Source: Voacanga thouarsii (lineage: Eukaryota > Streptophyta > Magnoliopsida > Gentianales > Apocynaceae). From it: DNA of 64,000 nucleotides. The notes beneath the pieces are model-generated. The model did no database searches, was not told where the DNA came from, and saw only the letters and a program-made list of their open reading frames with translations. This document shows positions 23,843 through 35,884 of this stretch, piece by piece. The translations under genes were made by a program, and so were the position numbers. The stretch lies in contig JANUWF010001479.1 in the NCBI GenBank assembly GCA_026120185.1, forward strand, positions 434,001 to 498,000. Reading direction: 5' to 3'. Position 1 is the stretch's first letter. Each line of letters starts with the position of its first letter.

Positions 23843-25464
23843 TTAATCCTCTTTTCTTCGAGGATTTTTATCTTTAGAACCAAGAGGTCGGCCACGCTTC
23901 TGACGTGTTTTTGACTCAGTAGCTATAGGTATAATATTTTGTTCTGCTGGAACTTCAATTCGAATAGGAGCATTTATAGCTGGAATATACGATTTTGTAA
24001 CTCTTCTGGAGCCAACAAAAGCGTCTGGCATTTGATTTGTAATGCTTTGCAAATGAATTATCTTTTGAACTTCAAGTTCACATGCGCTTGTGCGCGGATC
24101 AAGATAATTTAATGATGTTGTCCAAGCAAGATCATTTTTATGCTGTTTTGGTTCTCCCCCTAATTTAGGGAATAATGATTCATCAAAATGACAATCAACA
24201 AATCTTGTTGTGAATACATCTCCTGTCAGGGGTTCAATATATTTGATAATAGAGGGAGAATCATATCCAATGTATATCCCCTTTCTTCTTTGAGGACCTA
24301 TCTTTGTACGTTGGGTTGGTGCAATTGGAACATATACAGCACACCCAAAAATTCTTAAATGAGCAATAGTTGGTTCTGACCCAATAGCCAATTGCAAAGG
24401 AGAGAATTTATGATAACTAGCTGGTCTTATGCGTACAAGTTCTGCAGCATGTAAAATAGCATGTCCCTAGGTAGATGTTGGGAGATTTGTTTTCATTAAT
24501 AATGGTCTAGCAATTAATTGTAGTCGTTTAATCAAAGATTCAGCAAGACCATTTTGTGTGTGAACATGAGTTACAGGATGTTCAACATTAATCCCAATTG
24601 ACATGCAATATGCATCAAAAGCATGTGATGAAAATTCACCAGCATTATCCAAACGGATATTTTTAATGTGATGGTCAAGAAATTGTGCTCGTAATTTAAT
24701 TATTTGAGCAAGTAATCTCGCAAACGCTAGGTTGCGAGTAGATAATAAATATACATGTGACCATAAAATATTTGAACGGCCCACATGATGGATCAATAGG
24801 TTCACAAATATCTCCGTGAATCCGTTCGAGAAATATAGAACTTTCAGCTCCTACTTTTATTGGTGATGGTTTAACAATTAATTTTCCTAGGGAACATGCA
24901 GTACATGCGAATTTTTCTGATGTCAATATCCTTTTATTTTTAAAGGATGACCATGTGTATTCTCAATAATTCTTCTCATCATGGTAGATCCCGAATGACC
25001 CAACCGGTCTTGCCAAATGCTAAAAGTAATAGGATCAGTAAACTTTTGGTTTACTAGATGATGAATTTCAATTGTACGTATTTTTACAAAATATAGGCCA
25101 GTAGAAAAAATGGCAGTTTTTCTAATACAGATTTCTTACCCAAATGTATTTGAGTAATATAAAGATATTCAATCTCATTTTCCTCATTTGTTTCAACATG
25201 ATACCCATTTCTGTGGATATCTTTAAAACTCAATAAATTTCTTCTGAATTTTGAGGAAAATAATGCATTATCAATAATAATTGTTGTTCCTTTAGGCAAC
25301 AATATACTAGCTCTTCCGGAGTCCTCAATCACATTTGCACTACCGTTTATCGTATAAATATTTATTTCTCTTATTTTGAGATCAGAAAAATATTTCTCAT
25401 TTTTTAGTATGGTGTGTGTAGTTCCACTATCAATAATGCATACATCATCATTAACAACAGCCAT
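23843..25464 (-). pseudogene. Copia-2 protease-integrase region (broken)
   Basis: Starting at 25464 the frame has DSGTTHTI (protease) and then a frameshift near 25090. The GAG-pre-integrase motif (RLGHSGSTM) follows near 25000, then the integrase core with HGDICEPI (Gly to Glu change), LDNAGEFSS and NGLAES near 24550-24830. The integrase C-terminal region is in the frame 24397-23843, which includes GSKDKNPRRK. The order and motifs are Ty1/copia. The ATG at 25464 follows directly after a strong 3' splice site (TGTGTTCAG). Confidence 0.85.
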
Positions 25465-25470
25465 CTGAAC

Positions 25471-25507
<37 letters not shown>

Positions 25508-25603
25508 AACGTAAATATTATTAGAATATAATGAAAAAAAATATCAGGGTGAGGCTTTAGTTCTTCTGGATCACTGCCATCACCAATTAAATGGTCTATC
25601 TTA
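25465..25603 (-). promoter_or_regulatory. Intron-like segment between gag and protease of Copia-2
   Basis: On the minus strand the segment between gag and protease starts near AACG|GTAAGATAG, is AT-rich, has TTCTAATAATAT as a possible branch site, and ends in TGTGTTCAG|ATGG at the first protease codon. The 3' site is convincing; the exact donor is less certain because the gag frame has an indel in a T8 run close by. A (TA) microsatellite (25475-25504) has expanded inside it. Ty1/copia elements such as Arabidopsis EVD are known to splice between gag and pol to adjust the Gag:Pol ratio. Confidence 0.45.
25475..25504. repeat. (TA)n microsatellite
   Basis: About 15 uninterrupted TA units inside the intron-like gag-pol spacer of Copia-2. 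Confidence 0.95.
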
Positions 25604-25607
25604 CCGT

Positions 25608-26605
25608 TTAGGTGTTCAAAAAAAATTTCGATACATCCATATGGGTAATATTGATATTAAGATCTTTAGGATCAATATCATCATCCTCAACATCATTTAT
25701 TGGATCTTGAGAAAATTTTGTTTCCACATTTTTATTTTTCAATGAAGTTTGATACAATTCAACTAAATGCTTAGCCGTACGACAGTTTCGTGACCAATGA
25801 CCTTTCATGCCACATCTATAACATATATCCTCATGCTTTTCTTCCATTTCTTTTTCTTTTCCCTTATGATCTTTTCTATTCCACTTCAGGTGGCCAGTAT
25901 TTCTCACAGTTTGATTATGATTGTGATAAGAGAAATATCGAACGTGTCTACGACCATAACCATGACTATAACGATGGTTTCTGCTGGAGCCAACAACATT
26001 CACTTCTGGGAGTGCTGTTAAGCCAATTGGCCTGGCTTCATGATTTCTCAATAATAACTCATTATTCTTCTCTGCAATGAGGAGGGCAGTAATTAAATTT
26101 GTAAATTTTGTATACCCTTTTTTCGATATTGTTGCTGCAGGACAATATTCGAGGCATGAAAGGTGGAAAATGTCTTCTCCAACATATCTTCATCAGTCAC
26201 TTTTTCTCCGCATAATTTTAACTGAGATGTAATTTTATACATTGCGGAGCTATATTCATTCACGGTTTTAAAATCTTGCAACCTCAAGTTCAACCATTCA
26301 TACCGTGCAGTGGGTAATACGACAATTTTCAGGTGATCAAATCTTTCTTTTAAATTTACCCACAGGACATATGAATCTTTTTCGGTAAGATATTCCATTT
26401 TCAAATTTTCATCGAGATGACGACGAATAAAAATTAAAACTTTAACTTTGTGTTGTGCAGATGCACTATTATTTGCTTGAATAGTTTCATTAAGGCATTC
26501 AACATTTAAATGCATTTCTGCATCGAGAATCCATGACATATAATTTTTTTCAGAAATATCAAGAGTTACAAATTCGAGTTTAGCGAGGTTAACCATAGAG
26601 ATCAA
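25608..26605 (-). pseudogene. Copia-2 gag with CCHC zinc knuckle (frameshifted)
   Basis: The first frame (26605-26093) has the Ty1/copia Gag (UBN2-type) pattern, with LNLRLQDFKTVNEYSSAMYK and KVTDEDMLEKTFSTF. It continues after a 1-nt frameshift in an A6 run near 26130 into the second frame (26051-25608), which carries the zinc knuckle CYRCGMKGHWSRNC (CX2CX4HX4C intact). A further indel in a T8 run near 25620 ends it. The corresponding region is entirely absent from Copia-1. Confidence 0.85.
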
Positions 26606-26697
26606 TAAATGCGTACTTGTCTTCTGACTTTGGTAACGGCATAAACTCGTGCTTAGTCTTCTGACTTTTGTAACGGTAGAGACTCGTACTGATAACG

Positions 26698-27062
26698 TGT
26701 TATAAAATTTGGGTAGTATTAGAATAAAATCTACACATTACACACTAATAAAACTCTAACTATTCTTTGCATAAGAATTTCTCTCTTTCTTTTCTCTCAC
26801 AATTTTCTCTAATCTTTCTTTCACTAATCTTTCTTTCACAAAATAATGGTGTATTACAAGTTTAGAGAATAACTCTATTTATAGAGCTCTAATTAGTGGA
26901 ATACATCATGACATACATCATTTTCTACTAATCTTAATTAGTGGTGTCTCCACTAAATGGTGGACATTCATAAAAATATTCTCTAATAATTCACATAAAT
27001 CATAATTAGTGGAGCCTCCACTAATTAATGAAACTTTAAATAATTTTAAGATATTCATAACA
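26698..27062 (-). repeat. Copia-2 5' LTR (right copy)
   Basis: Bounded by TG...CA and the AATAC target duplication copy at 27063-27067. The internal junction in element sense reads ATAACA|CGTTATCAGTACGAG, the same leader start as in Copia-1. A 33-nt leader motif (core GTTACnAAAGTCAGAAGAC) is duplicated at 26623-26675. Confidence 0.95.
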
Positions 27063-30000
27063 AATACAACTTTTTTCAAAAATATTTTATTAATAATTTA
27101 GAAAAAAGCATCCGTGAGAAAAAATAAATATATAGATAGAAGCCCTCTGTCTCACATCAAACCCATAGCAATTGATAATGTGCTCCCACTGGGCCTGAAA
27201 AAGTAATCTGAAGGGGAAGCCCAAGTTGCATCGTCTATCTTGAGGAAAGCCCGAGTTTCATCTTAAAGGCTTACTAAATTAATAAAAAATCATTTGTGCA
27301 GTGCATGGTCACAAGTGTCTCGGTCTAGGTTCCAAGTTCCAACCCCGAAAGAGGAGTACACAGATTGAGAGTACAACCATGTATCTTCTCCCTCAGTGAA
27401 TCTCTCTTGTTCTCACCGTTTCCATATATTTCTAATGCAGTCTCAGGTCTCAATTCCATAAGGGGCCATGGTGGACAAACTACAGCTCCAATCTTGAGGC
27501 AACCATTACTCGGTTAGTCAATTGCCCAGTGGTGGGCCTTGCAGTTCTTGTTTCTCTTGCAAGTCTTGAAATTCTTGCTACCATTTCATGATTTTATGTT
27601 ATCTTACTCCATGGTTGTCCAATTATAACTTCTTTTATGCATTAATATAGTGTATGTGAAAAATAAGTTACTTCTTGTTCTAATTTTAATTATAAAATAT
27701 ATGTATATTATCTTATAAGATCGTACAAAATATTTTAACCTTACTAAATATATCACGATAAATTAAATTTTAAACTTTTATGGGGATTGTGCTCCAAAAG
27801 ATATAAGATTCTCGATGTGATACAGTTATCACAACCGTGAGGGGTAATGCTCCTACATGTAGTCGAGTGTTCGAAGAGGTTTCCATGAAAAACCCGGGAG
27901 AAGGGAGACAAGGGAGTTAAGGTGGGCTACCAATATTTTGGCTTTTACATATGTTTTTAGACTTAGAATGTAGCACGTACAGTTGTTGCCATCAGTTATG
28001 TTAATGTGGCAATCAATTGCTTAGCCTGTGACAACTTTGCGCCATGGCATTGGGAGTCTAGATCCCTGTGACTGCCTCTTGCTTCCTTAGAGTTTTTGCA
28101 TTTGGTGTTGGCTATTTATCGTGCATTGCATTTTATTTGGGTTCCGCTGGGTGCAGCAGTGCATGCTTGGGCTTGCTCGCCTGCCACATTTGGTGGCCTC
28201 TGTGACTTCTTGATTTCATAGATTGTCGATGTTAGATTTCCTTGCCGAGGCATGGCGTGTACAGTGTGCATAGTGGCTGGCGGTTGGCTTCTATGAATAT
28301 TTTGGATGCTTGTATTGGACAGCAAATAGCACATGCCTCTTTTATTCATGGGCCAAGTGCAATGTGTACCTGGATTGCTTCTGGGTTCCTTGTATCTCAT
28401 GCCCTTTATAACAAGATTAAGTCCAGATTATTTGTTATCTTTTGTCAAAGTTGTGTTCTTTGGGGCTTGATTTGAGTGTTTAGGATGATAGTCTAGTACC
28501 CCTCTGATAATTTTATTGCTTTCCTTCTTTCCTAATAAACTTTCACTTGGAGGAACAGAATCCTTGAACCAAAACATAGAAATAGAAGTTATCTTATTTT
28601 TTTGCTTTTACCATCCCAATAAATCTAAATAGTTATAGCCATTCTAGAAGTCCAATTCAGGAAGTTGTTTGATTTTCTGTGTTTCTGTAAGGTTCAATAG
28701 CCAACTACATACACTTGATGGTTGCATGCATCTTAATGTCTTGATCAAGTTCTATTCTCTTCAATTCAGACTTAATTAGAATTGTAAGACAGGAGGAAAA
28801 CCAGTCCACATTTCATGGATTACTGCAATAGGTTAGTTGATGGCTTCATCACGGACGTCCAAAGCACCACACACCCTGAATATTCTTGCTGTGCACTTGA
28901 ATTCTTCCATATAACTTGAGCTAAGAATGATTGCTTTCAATGTGATTTCTAAAAACTGAATGCTGATATTGTTGCGGGTCTATTATAGCCTTTCTGGGAA
29001 ATGTAGAAGTAATCGTAAACCACATATTATTTGATATAGATTTAGCGGAAATTTTCTGCCTCTGTCTGATCTTTCTTGTTATATATAAAATATTGTTTAT
29101 ATTCAAGTTACATGCCATAGCTGTAATGATCAAATAAATGCACCCTAATCTCTGATTTGAAATAGGTTTAAACAAATGGCAAGTATTTCCTATGCTTGAG
29201 TGCATGTGAAAATTGAAATGGAACCTTTAATACCTCTATCCTTCAGTAACAGAAAATAAAAGGTCCTCCTTAGCCTTTCCTCGAGAACAAGCTTGAGGAT
29301 AGCCAGCAAAAGAATATTTTTTACTTTCCAAATAAAGTAGAATGGCTTACTCAAATTAAGCTTCATTTCTATTCCATTCTTTGACGTAGTACTCCTTTCT
29401 CAATTAACTTTTTACATTTTTCAACAGATCCTTTCCCTTATGTCCATTTTTTAACAGATCATTTCCCTCCACCCAGTCGACTTTTTGTTTCCAAAATCAT
29501 TCACCAAAAGGAGTCATGTACTCTGTGTTTGCCATCTTATTTTACTATGCAAAAGATGATATAAGATAAAATCTAACCATATAAAAGGTCATTGATCATT
29601 GCATTTCATCATTCTGGTGGAGTATTATGTTTCTCAAATTGTTTGCTCCAATATCAAGAACTTTTGGTTGGGATATTGGATTAAGATAGCTGTCCTGCAG
29701 ATGCATGCATGCACCAACTTTACACTTTAGAAAGTAGTGATAAAGAGGCAGATTGACAGGTGATTAGATTTTAGAAAGTTTTCAAATGCAAAGATTCCTG
29801 TATCGATGAGAGACAGATGGCTCTTGAATCAGTAATTTTGCCTTTTGATTAAATACTTTCAGTGGACACATGTATCAGTATTGTCGACATTTCTTGCTAG
29901 TATCCATTCAACTTTCTAGAATGCACTTAGTTCAGCTTCCATGTCCATGTGGATAAATTTTCTATCATCAGGATCTCAAAAATCACGCACTGGGCAAAGA

Positions 30001-30631
30001 TGTATATCCGCGATATGTATGTATAATTTGAAGAATGTATTTAATGTCATTGCAGTTCTTTCACAGTATATAACACTTGATGAACACCATCTGATTGCAT
30101 AAGTATCAGCAAATTATCTAGGAAATGCTAGAAACTAAAATGATGTATATGTTCTATATATGGTGTAAACTACATAAATAGAAAGACTTTGTAGTATTCA
30201 AAATCATCTGTATTCGTGAAAATTTCATTCTAAGCCTGGCTACGGCTTAGATTGGAGTGCTGAAGTTGCTTATGATCTGCTTTGTGTCTCTGTATCCCCT
30301 TTTGCTGAGGGAGAGTTCCTTCCCATTATCATTAAGGAAGCTCAAATCACTTTTAATAAGAGATATTTGGTTCCTCCTAGTTTCAGTAATAGATGCTAGC
30401 TTGTAGCAAATCTTGGATTCCTTTTCTTATTGCATTCGGTGAATTTATGTTTCCAAAAGCTCAGCATATTTACTTATTCACATCAGGATTTCCAGCTTTC
30501 ATCTTCAGATCTTTCCAACTTGGAAGGTTCAGTGATGGGCGCATGTGGACTATTCAACCTCTAAATGTTTTGAATGATTAATAGACAAACTCTGTCAAGA
30601 AAAAGAGTCACGTATCTCAGTGCAATCAGAT
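27063..30631. other. Intergenic DNA upstream of the long ACD gene
   Basis: Mixed AT-rich DNA, about 3.5 kb, between Copia-2 and the long ACD gene. Short frames (28116-28475, 28921-29205, 30393-30581) carry no domain I recognise. The 5'UTR and any upstream noncoding exon of the long ACD gene probably lie in the last few hundred bases; acceptor-like ATCTCAG at 30613-30619 lies just before the ATG. Confidence 0.4.
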
Positions 30632-32782
30632 ATGGATGATGCATCAGGTCATTTGACTCCAACAGCTGATCAGTATTTTCTCCTGTACTTCATTCTAGGC
30701 ATATACTTTGCACCTGATCTTAAAAATGAAAAACCCCTTAAGTCTGTTTTTCAAAGACGTGCTGAAGGCCTTCCAGCATATGCTTCTGACCAACTAGCCG
30801 GTTCTCATATCAGAACAGTAGAATTGGAAGGGGTGTACTACTATGTACTTAGAAAAACTGACAAATCTCTTGTCATGAAACTCCCATGGTTGCGTCAGTT
30901 CTTTTATGGAAGTCTTCCTGCTCCTGCCGAAGACTCTGGAGCAACTTATCCTCAGTTTGATAGTCTCTTTCCTCCCAAGTTGCATCCAAAGTCACAGTTC
31001 AGAAATCAGTTTGATATAGTTGAGAACATAGCTTTCATTAATGACCCAGATATCTCATACATTAAGCCTGCTGATATTGCAAAATTTCGAAGACTAACGG
31101 GCCTAAAAGTTTTCCTTCTTGACAGAGATGATCCATTGTTGCACAGGTTTATGAGTGGTGAGATCTTATATTACATCGCAACACAAGAATTAAGGTCTGA
31201 AGATTATTTACATCCAAGTGACATCCAATCTTGTGGTGGTGTATCATATACTTGTACTCCTCCTGTTGGTAATGGCCCATCTAGTGACATGCTGCCTTGC
31301 AGGAATCATTCTAGTACTGCTTCAACTGTGATGTGCAATGCCATCATTCCATCACCAATCAAACACAGTACTGTGAGTGAATCTGAGCCGAGAATGATTT
31401 TTCTTCCTTCTTGTCCATCACAAGAGGACTGGAGTAACATTGTTGCTGCCACTAAGGGTGGGATTTCACTGGCTGGGACTGCAGCTAGGGGACAAGTAGG
31501 ACCAGTTCTAGGTCTCATAGACATTGGTGAGTGTGATGATTCCTACCTGTTCCGAGTATCACTTCCTGGAGTAAAGAGAGACGAAAGTAAGTATTATCTA
31601 TCTGGCTCTGAATTGCATGAAACACGTGATACGTTGTTTTCTGATGAATAATATTTTTGCACAATCACTCTTCAGGTATTCATTGGTTGGTTTGCATACC
31701 TTTTACATATTTCAGGCTGGAAATCAATATCAACTTCATACCATATACCTTGTATATATCTTTCAAGATGAAAATTCTTTTGTACAATTTATTCTACACT
31801 TGTGTTCGTCTGGTGGATTTATAAGTTCTCTGCCTCTATCTCTCCAACATGTGTGTATAAATTATAAATGGGAAACAAAATCTTGATATCCTAGTGCATC
31901 AACATCTTGTTTAACAAACCCTTTGGTTAAAATGAGTATTTTTCTTTTATTTAACCTCTACATTATTTATTTTTCATACCCAGACCTGATCCAGGCTCCT
32001 CATTGGCCTTTCACCTCTTTCCTAGGCAATTTCTAAGGCCATTGATATTCCCATGGCTTTTTAAATCACTGTTTTTCAAGGACCGAGATAAAGTGATGCT
32101 CATCTTGCTAATGTGGTTCGAAGATTGTGTTGGAGACGCGTGCATTTGTTTAGTTTCCTTATGTATTGTATCCTGAAAGTGCTGTATCTTTTTACTGTTA
32201 CTTTATGTAATCTTTTCTCGATTCCCTTTCCTTCTTGCATTAGAGGAGGAATTTGAGAACTATTGATTCTGGCCATTTTTCCTTTAATAAATAATTTCTT
32301 ATTTAGTCAGCCAACCAAAAAAAAAAGAGGACTAGGCCATGTTTGCTGTCGCATATTACTTGTTTTTAAATCTTCTGTACGATACACTTGATTGTATCTA
32401 CCACTATCTTTTGGGTAGTAAAGAAACTTCACTCTTCTCTTATCATCAGTTTAGTTCCTTTTATGTTTTCCATTTTCATGTAACATGATGACATCCACTA
32501 ATTTCTGCTTCAATGTCATCTGCGGCTGCAGGGGAATTCAGCTGTGAAGTTGAGAATGATGGTAAAGTCTTGATAAGAGGAGTAACAGCCATTGGTGAGA
32601 CAACAGTTTATCGATATTCTCAGGTATTTGAGATGCAATCTCAGAACCTTTGCCCTCCAGGCCACTTCAGCATCGCCTTCAAGCTGCCAGGTCCAGTAGA
32701 TCCTCACCAATTTTCTGGTAATTTTGGTACTGATGGGATTCTTGAAGGTATTGTTATGAAAATGGGACCAAGTAGAGAGTAG
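30632..32782 (+). CDS. Long alpha-crystallin-domain protein, IDM2/IDM3-like, 2 exons, 401 aa
   Basis: Predicted join 30632-31586 and 32532-32782, with a GTAAGT...GCAG intron in phase 1, giving 1206 nt. The ATG at 30632 is the first in frame; the open frame above it reaches a TGA at 30575, so an upstream coding exon is not required. Residues 10-95 hold a conserved plant domain ([34 protein letters not shown]). A Pro/Ser-rich linker follows, then the alpha-crystallin domain from about residue 265: [36 protein letters not shown], and the exon-2 strands. Arabidopsis IDM2 and IDM3 share this architecture; they are nuclear and support the IDM1-MBD7 complex that recruits DNA demethylation. Intron position and phase equal those of the short paralog. 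Assignment to IDM2 or IDM3 needs a tree. Confidence 0.88.
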
Positions 32783-35048
32783 TATGACAAGCTCATGCTT
32801 TTTCTGAAACTTTTGCATCTCCAGTTTGTACTTGCCACTGCTACGCATCTGTTCCGGAAAGGAAAAACTCCATGGACAACGAATTTGTATAGCATCGCCA
32901 CTGATTCTTGTGTTTCTGTTGATTCCTGTTTTCCTTGATATGCCGTCTTCTTGATAGGCATAAAAGTGAAAAAATCTCTTTTCATCTCTAGGATTAAAGC
33001 TTCTGTCTTGAATGCCTCACAGCCCAAAAAGCATTAATGCTTTTCTAGATTCTTTAAGTTTGAAGTTTTAGGCAATAACTTTATATAGATTGAAGTTAAC
33101 TCGATTGGAAATGGAAATCCCATTAACATATCCACCGGGTCTGAATGGGACATTTGTTTTCGTTTTCGGTTCTTGGACGTGAACTGGGTGATTGTACGGA
33201 AGCTCTGGGCCTCTGGATATAGACTAGGCCACACTGAGGAATTGAAGAAGAAGGAAGCTTGACCAAGCAAAGAAGCTGAGACGAGAAGCAGCTTCCCTAA
33301 TAGCCCACGTTGAACAGGCAGACGAAGGCTTTCGAAGAATATTTTTTGGCTTGTAAGCAAATTGTTTTTCTACAAAGAGAGAGGAAGCCTCCCAGCATAA
33401 TTGCAACTATAGGGAGACACATTAATGATAACAGGCGTTTATAATAAAGCAGTACAAATTCAAACACAGAATGCCGAAAATTTTCAATATACATGTTGCA
33501 GAGTTGTGCATCATCGAACGCTTTGCATTACAACCCTGAATAGACCATGCATTCATGATGACAAACCTTCAAAGCTACATATTGAAACCCACTACAATGC
33601 AATTTTGTGAGAGAAATTTCAATAGATTTTGCACTATAATTTTAAATTAAAGCGTATAAAAGATTATGGGTTTTTAAATGACAACATGTATATTGATTTG
33701 TAATGTAATCTTTATGAAATTTCGATATACTCATTCGAGTATGTGTCTTGGGTAATGGTTAAAAAAGATAAGGAAAGAATTGGAATTGATGCATTATTGT
33801 GTGAAAGGTTTAAAGGACTGAAAATGGGGGAATAGGAAAAAAGTTGATGGAGGCAATATTTAGGTCTGCAGTAGTCAAACAATTAATGTACCAGTCGGGT
33901 AACATTTTTCGTTTTTCTGTTCACAGCTAATTTCCGCTCAAGGTAGAGAACAAAAAGGGAAAAGATGTATACCATATTAGAGTTCAATGATAATCACAAT
34001 TCAACAAACTGGGAAATTTTCTCTATAGTCCAAAACTGATCAGAAATGGGTTTCTGGCTATATGACTATTCTTTCGGCAAAAATCTTGCACATTTTGAGG
34101 TTTCCCATGTTGGCAAACTTGCCAAAGTTTCAGTCCCAACTGCTTTTAAGTTTCAACTTGAGTGCCAATGGCCACACACCTAACAAAACCAACCAAACAA
34201 CCTTCATTACCTCAAACTCTCTTGCTCTACTCTACTAAGAATATGGCTATTACTTAGTCAGTTTATGGTATAGTATCACATATACTAATAAAATATATAT
34301 TGATAAATAAAAAATAGTAAATAAATCTATATACAATAATAATATGTGCATTTACAAATATATAATGAATAAAGTATATATGATATAACTATTATAAGAT
34401 TAATAAAAAATGTAAAACATGTCTTATATATTTTAAAATTTACGTGCGTAATTTGAAGATTAATTTGTTATTTTTCTATATTATAAATCTATGATATCAG
34501 AGTTTAAGGTCCATAATTACCATTCCACGCAAGACCTAAAACCTCTCTCTAGACAATTTCTAAAGATGGAAATCCACATGCTAGAGCCTTATTGATAACT
34601 AATATTACCAAGGTATCTCCTAAACACTACAAGAACCATATTAGCATCTTAGAACACATGCTCGCAACTTAAAAATATAAGGGCAATAGAAACCAGACAA
34701 AGTATCAATGTCAAAAGAGTACAATTCACATAGAAGAACAAACAGTTATTAAAGTTACAACACTGGTGACGATAAAGATAGTAATAAAATCTAACATAAT
34801 ACATGCAAACATTATCATCTTAACATACTGAAGTCCCACAAATTAAAATTTTCATTCTGCTTTCTCTGATGAAGGTTCCTACATAATCCTCTTTGCGAAC
34901 AAGGCTGCTGTGCAGATCATAGGCCAAAAGCTCACTGCAATGGAGATGATTGTCTTAGCTTAGGATAATGTATGATGGAATCTAATTTTCTGGAGATTTG
35001 AGTCTTAACTAAATCAAGTTAAAGAACAGATAAAGCACTCACACTATT
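32783..35048. other. Intergenic DNA between the ACD and NF-YC genes
   Basis: This is the 3' flank of the long ACD gene and then AT-rich DNA to the NF-YC 3' end. The genes converge here. Frames on either strand at 32500-33610 are short and lack domains. A CACTACAAGAA at about 34625 resembles a CACTA end but has no partner. Confidence 0.45.
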
Positions 35049-35876
35049 TCAAGACTGTGCATCAGCTTCTAAGAATCTGAAGGTGATTGATGCTGCTGAC
35101 TGATGCTGATGCTGATGCAGCTGCTGCTCCTCCTGTGCCTGTGAATACCACAACATTGGAGCAGTATAGGGAATGTGCTGTCTGAAGAAATTAGGATCCA
35201 TCACAGGACTGTTCATATTGTCTCCAGGAGCTCTGGGAATTGCAGGCTGTTGTGGTGGCACATGAAAGTAAGTTTGTGAATCAGCCATGGATGTTACAGG
35301 CAGTACATTTCTGGGCATTGAGAAAAGAGGCTCATCTTTCACATCTTCTTTAGGTATTATATCAACCAGAAAGTCAAAAATATCAGTTCTTGCAATTGCA
35401 GAAGTAACATCAGCCCTTTGAAGAGTCCTCCTTTTGTTTTCCTCAGTGTTGTGCCAAGCCCGCATGGTCAAATCCATGATGAACATCTCACAGGCCTTGG
35501 CAAATACAATTGGTGCCTCAGATGATATCATCTTGACATCCTCATCAGCCTTCATTATCTTCTTGATTCTAGCCAATGGAAGGCTATGAGACTTAAAATC
35601 GGTGGTGTTCTTAATGTCTTGACTTTGGTTAGCCCAAAAGGATTTAAGGCGTTCACCCATCTCCTTGTCACGCTTCTGCTGCATTTGCTGGAAACTAACC
35701 AGTTGTCCTGGAAGCTGAGATCCTGCTGTTTGAACCGACAGCAGACTGGCTGAGGATGGTGTTAAAACTGGTCCTTGACTAGGGTTCCCCATGATTTGCC
35801 CTCCCTCATTAGTATTTCTGGGATTTGATGACAGCCGACCACTGCCATGATATTGTCCTTGTCCTTGCTGAGCCAT
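35049..35876 (-). CDS. NF-YC: NF-YC (HAP5) nuclear transcription factor Y subunit C, 275 aa
   Basis: An intronless coding frame from ATG 35876 to the stop at 35049. Residues about 97-178 are the NF-YC histone-fold core: LPLARIKKIMKADEDVKMIS, EAPIVFAKACEMFIMDLT, RAWHNTEENKRRTLQRADV and TDIFDFLVDIIP. It pairs with NF-YB, and the dimer recruits NF-YA or CONSTANS-type CCT proteins to CCAAT or related DNA in the nucleus. The N-terminus (1-95) is Gln/Ser/Gly-rich, and the C-terminus is Pro/Gln-rich with an alternating Gln-His stretch (QLHQHQHQ), both likely activation regions. The open frame extends 37 codons upstream, but that part spans a CTGCAG acceptor and is 5'UTR or intron. Residue choices such as SHSLP and MFIMDLT differ somewhat from the common NF-YC core, so the paralog is uncertain. 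Confidence 0.93.
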   Translation of the reverse strand: MAQQGQGQYHGSGRLSSNPRNTNEGGQIMGNPSQGPVLTPSSASLLSVQTAGSQLPGQLVSFQQMQQKRDKEMGERLKSFWANQSQDIKNTTDFKSHSLPLARIKKIMKADEDVKMISSEAPIVFAKACEMFIMDLTMRAWHNTEENKRRTLQRADVTSAIARTDIFDFLVDIIPKEDVKDEPLFSMPRNVLPVTSMADSQTYFHVPPQQPAIPRAPGDNMNSPVMDPNFFRQHIPYTAPMLWYSQAQEEQQLHQHQHQSAASITFRFLEADAQS

Positions 35877-35884
35877 TCTCTTTG

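Larger units (their letters stand above)
21512..27062 (-). mobile_element. Copia-2: Ty1/copia LTR retrotransposon with gag, reverse orientation
   Basis: LTRs at 21512-21877 and 26698-27062 (about 366 bp, TGTTATGAATA...TTATAACA in element orientation) enclose gag, protease, integrase, RT and RNase H in Ty1/copia order on the minus strand. The flanks are AACAC (21507-21511) and AATAC (27063-27067), a 5-bp target duplication with one change. The polypurine tract, CCAAGGGGGAG in element sense, lies at 21878-21888. The LTRs differ at roughly 16-20 positions plus a 1-bp indel, so this insertion is older than Copia-1. Coding sequence is close to Copia-1 but keeps the gag segment. It sits between the two divergent ACD genes. 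Confidence 0.95.

Noticed and set aside
27310..27360. Possible SINE or tRNA-like B box (GTTCCAACC)
   Set aside because: No A box at proper spacing and no cloverleaf potential.
27835..27905. tRNA-like segment with AGTGTTCGAAGAGG
   Set aside because: Arms do not pair into a cloverleaf.
28116..28475. Overlapping frames on both strands
   Set aside because: No domain and no splice support; probably chance in less AT-rich DNA.
32516..33494. Several minus-strand frames near the end of the long ACD gene
   Set aside because: They are antisense to exon 2 and its 3' flank and lack domains.
34625..34640. CACTACAAGAA resembling a CACTA terminus
   Set aside because: No subterminal repeats and no matching TAGTG end nearby.
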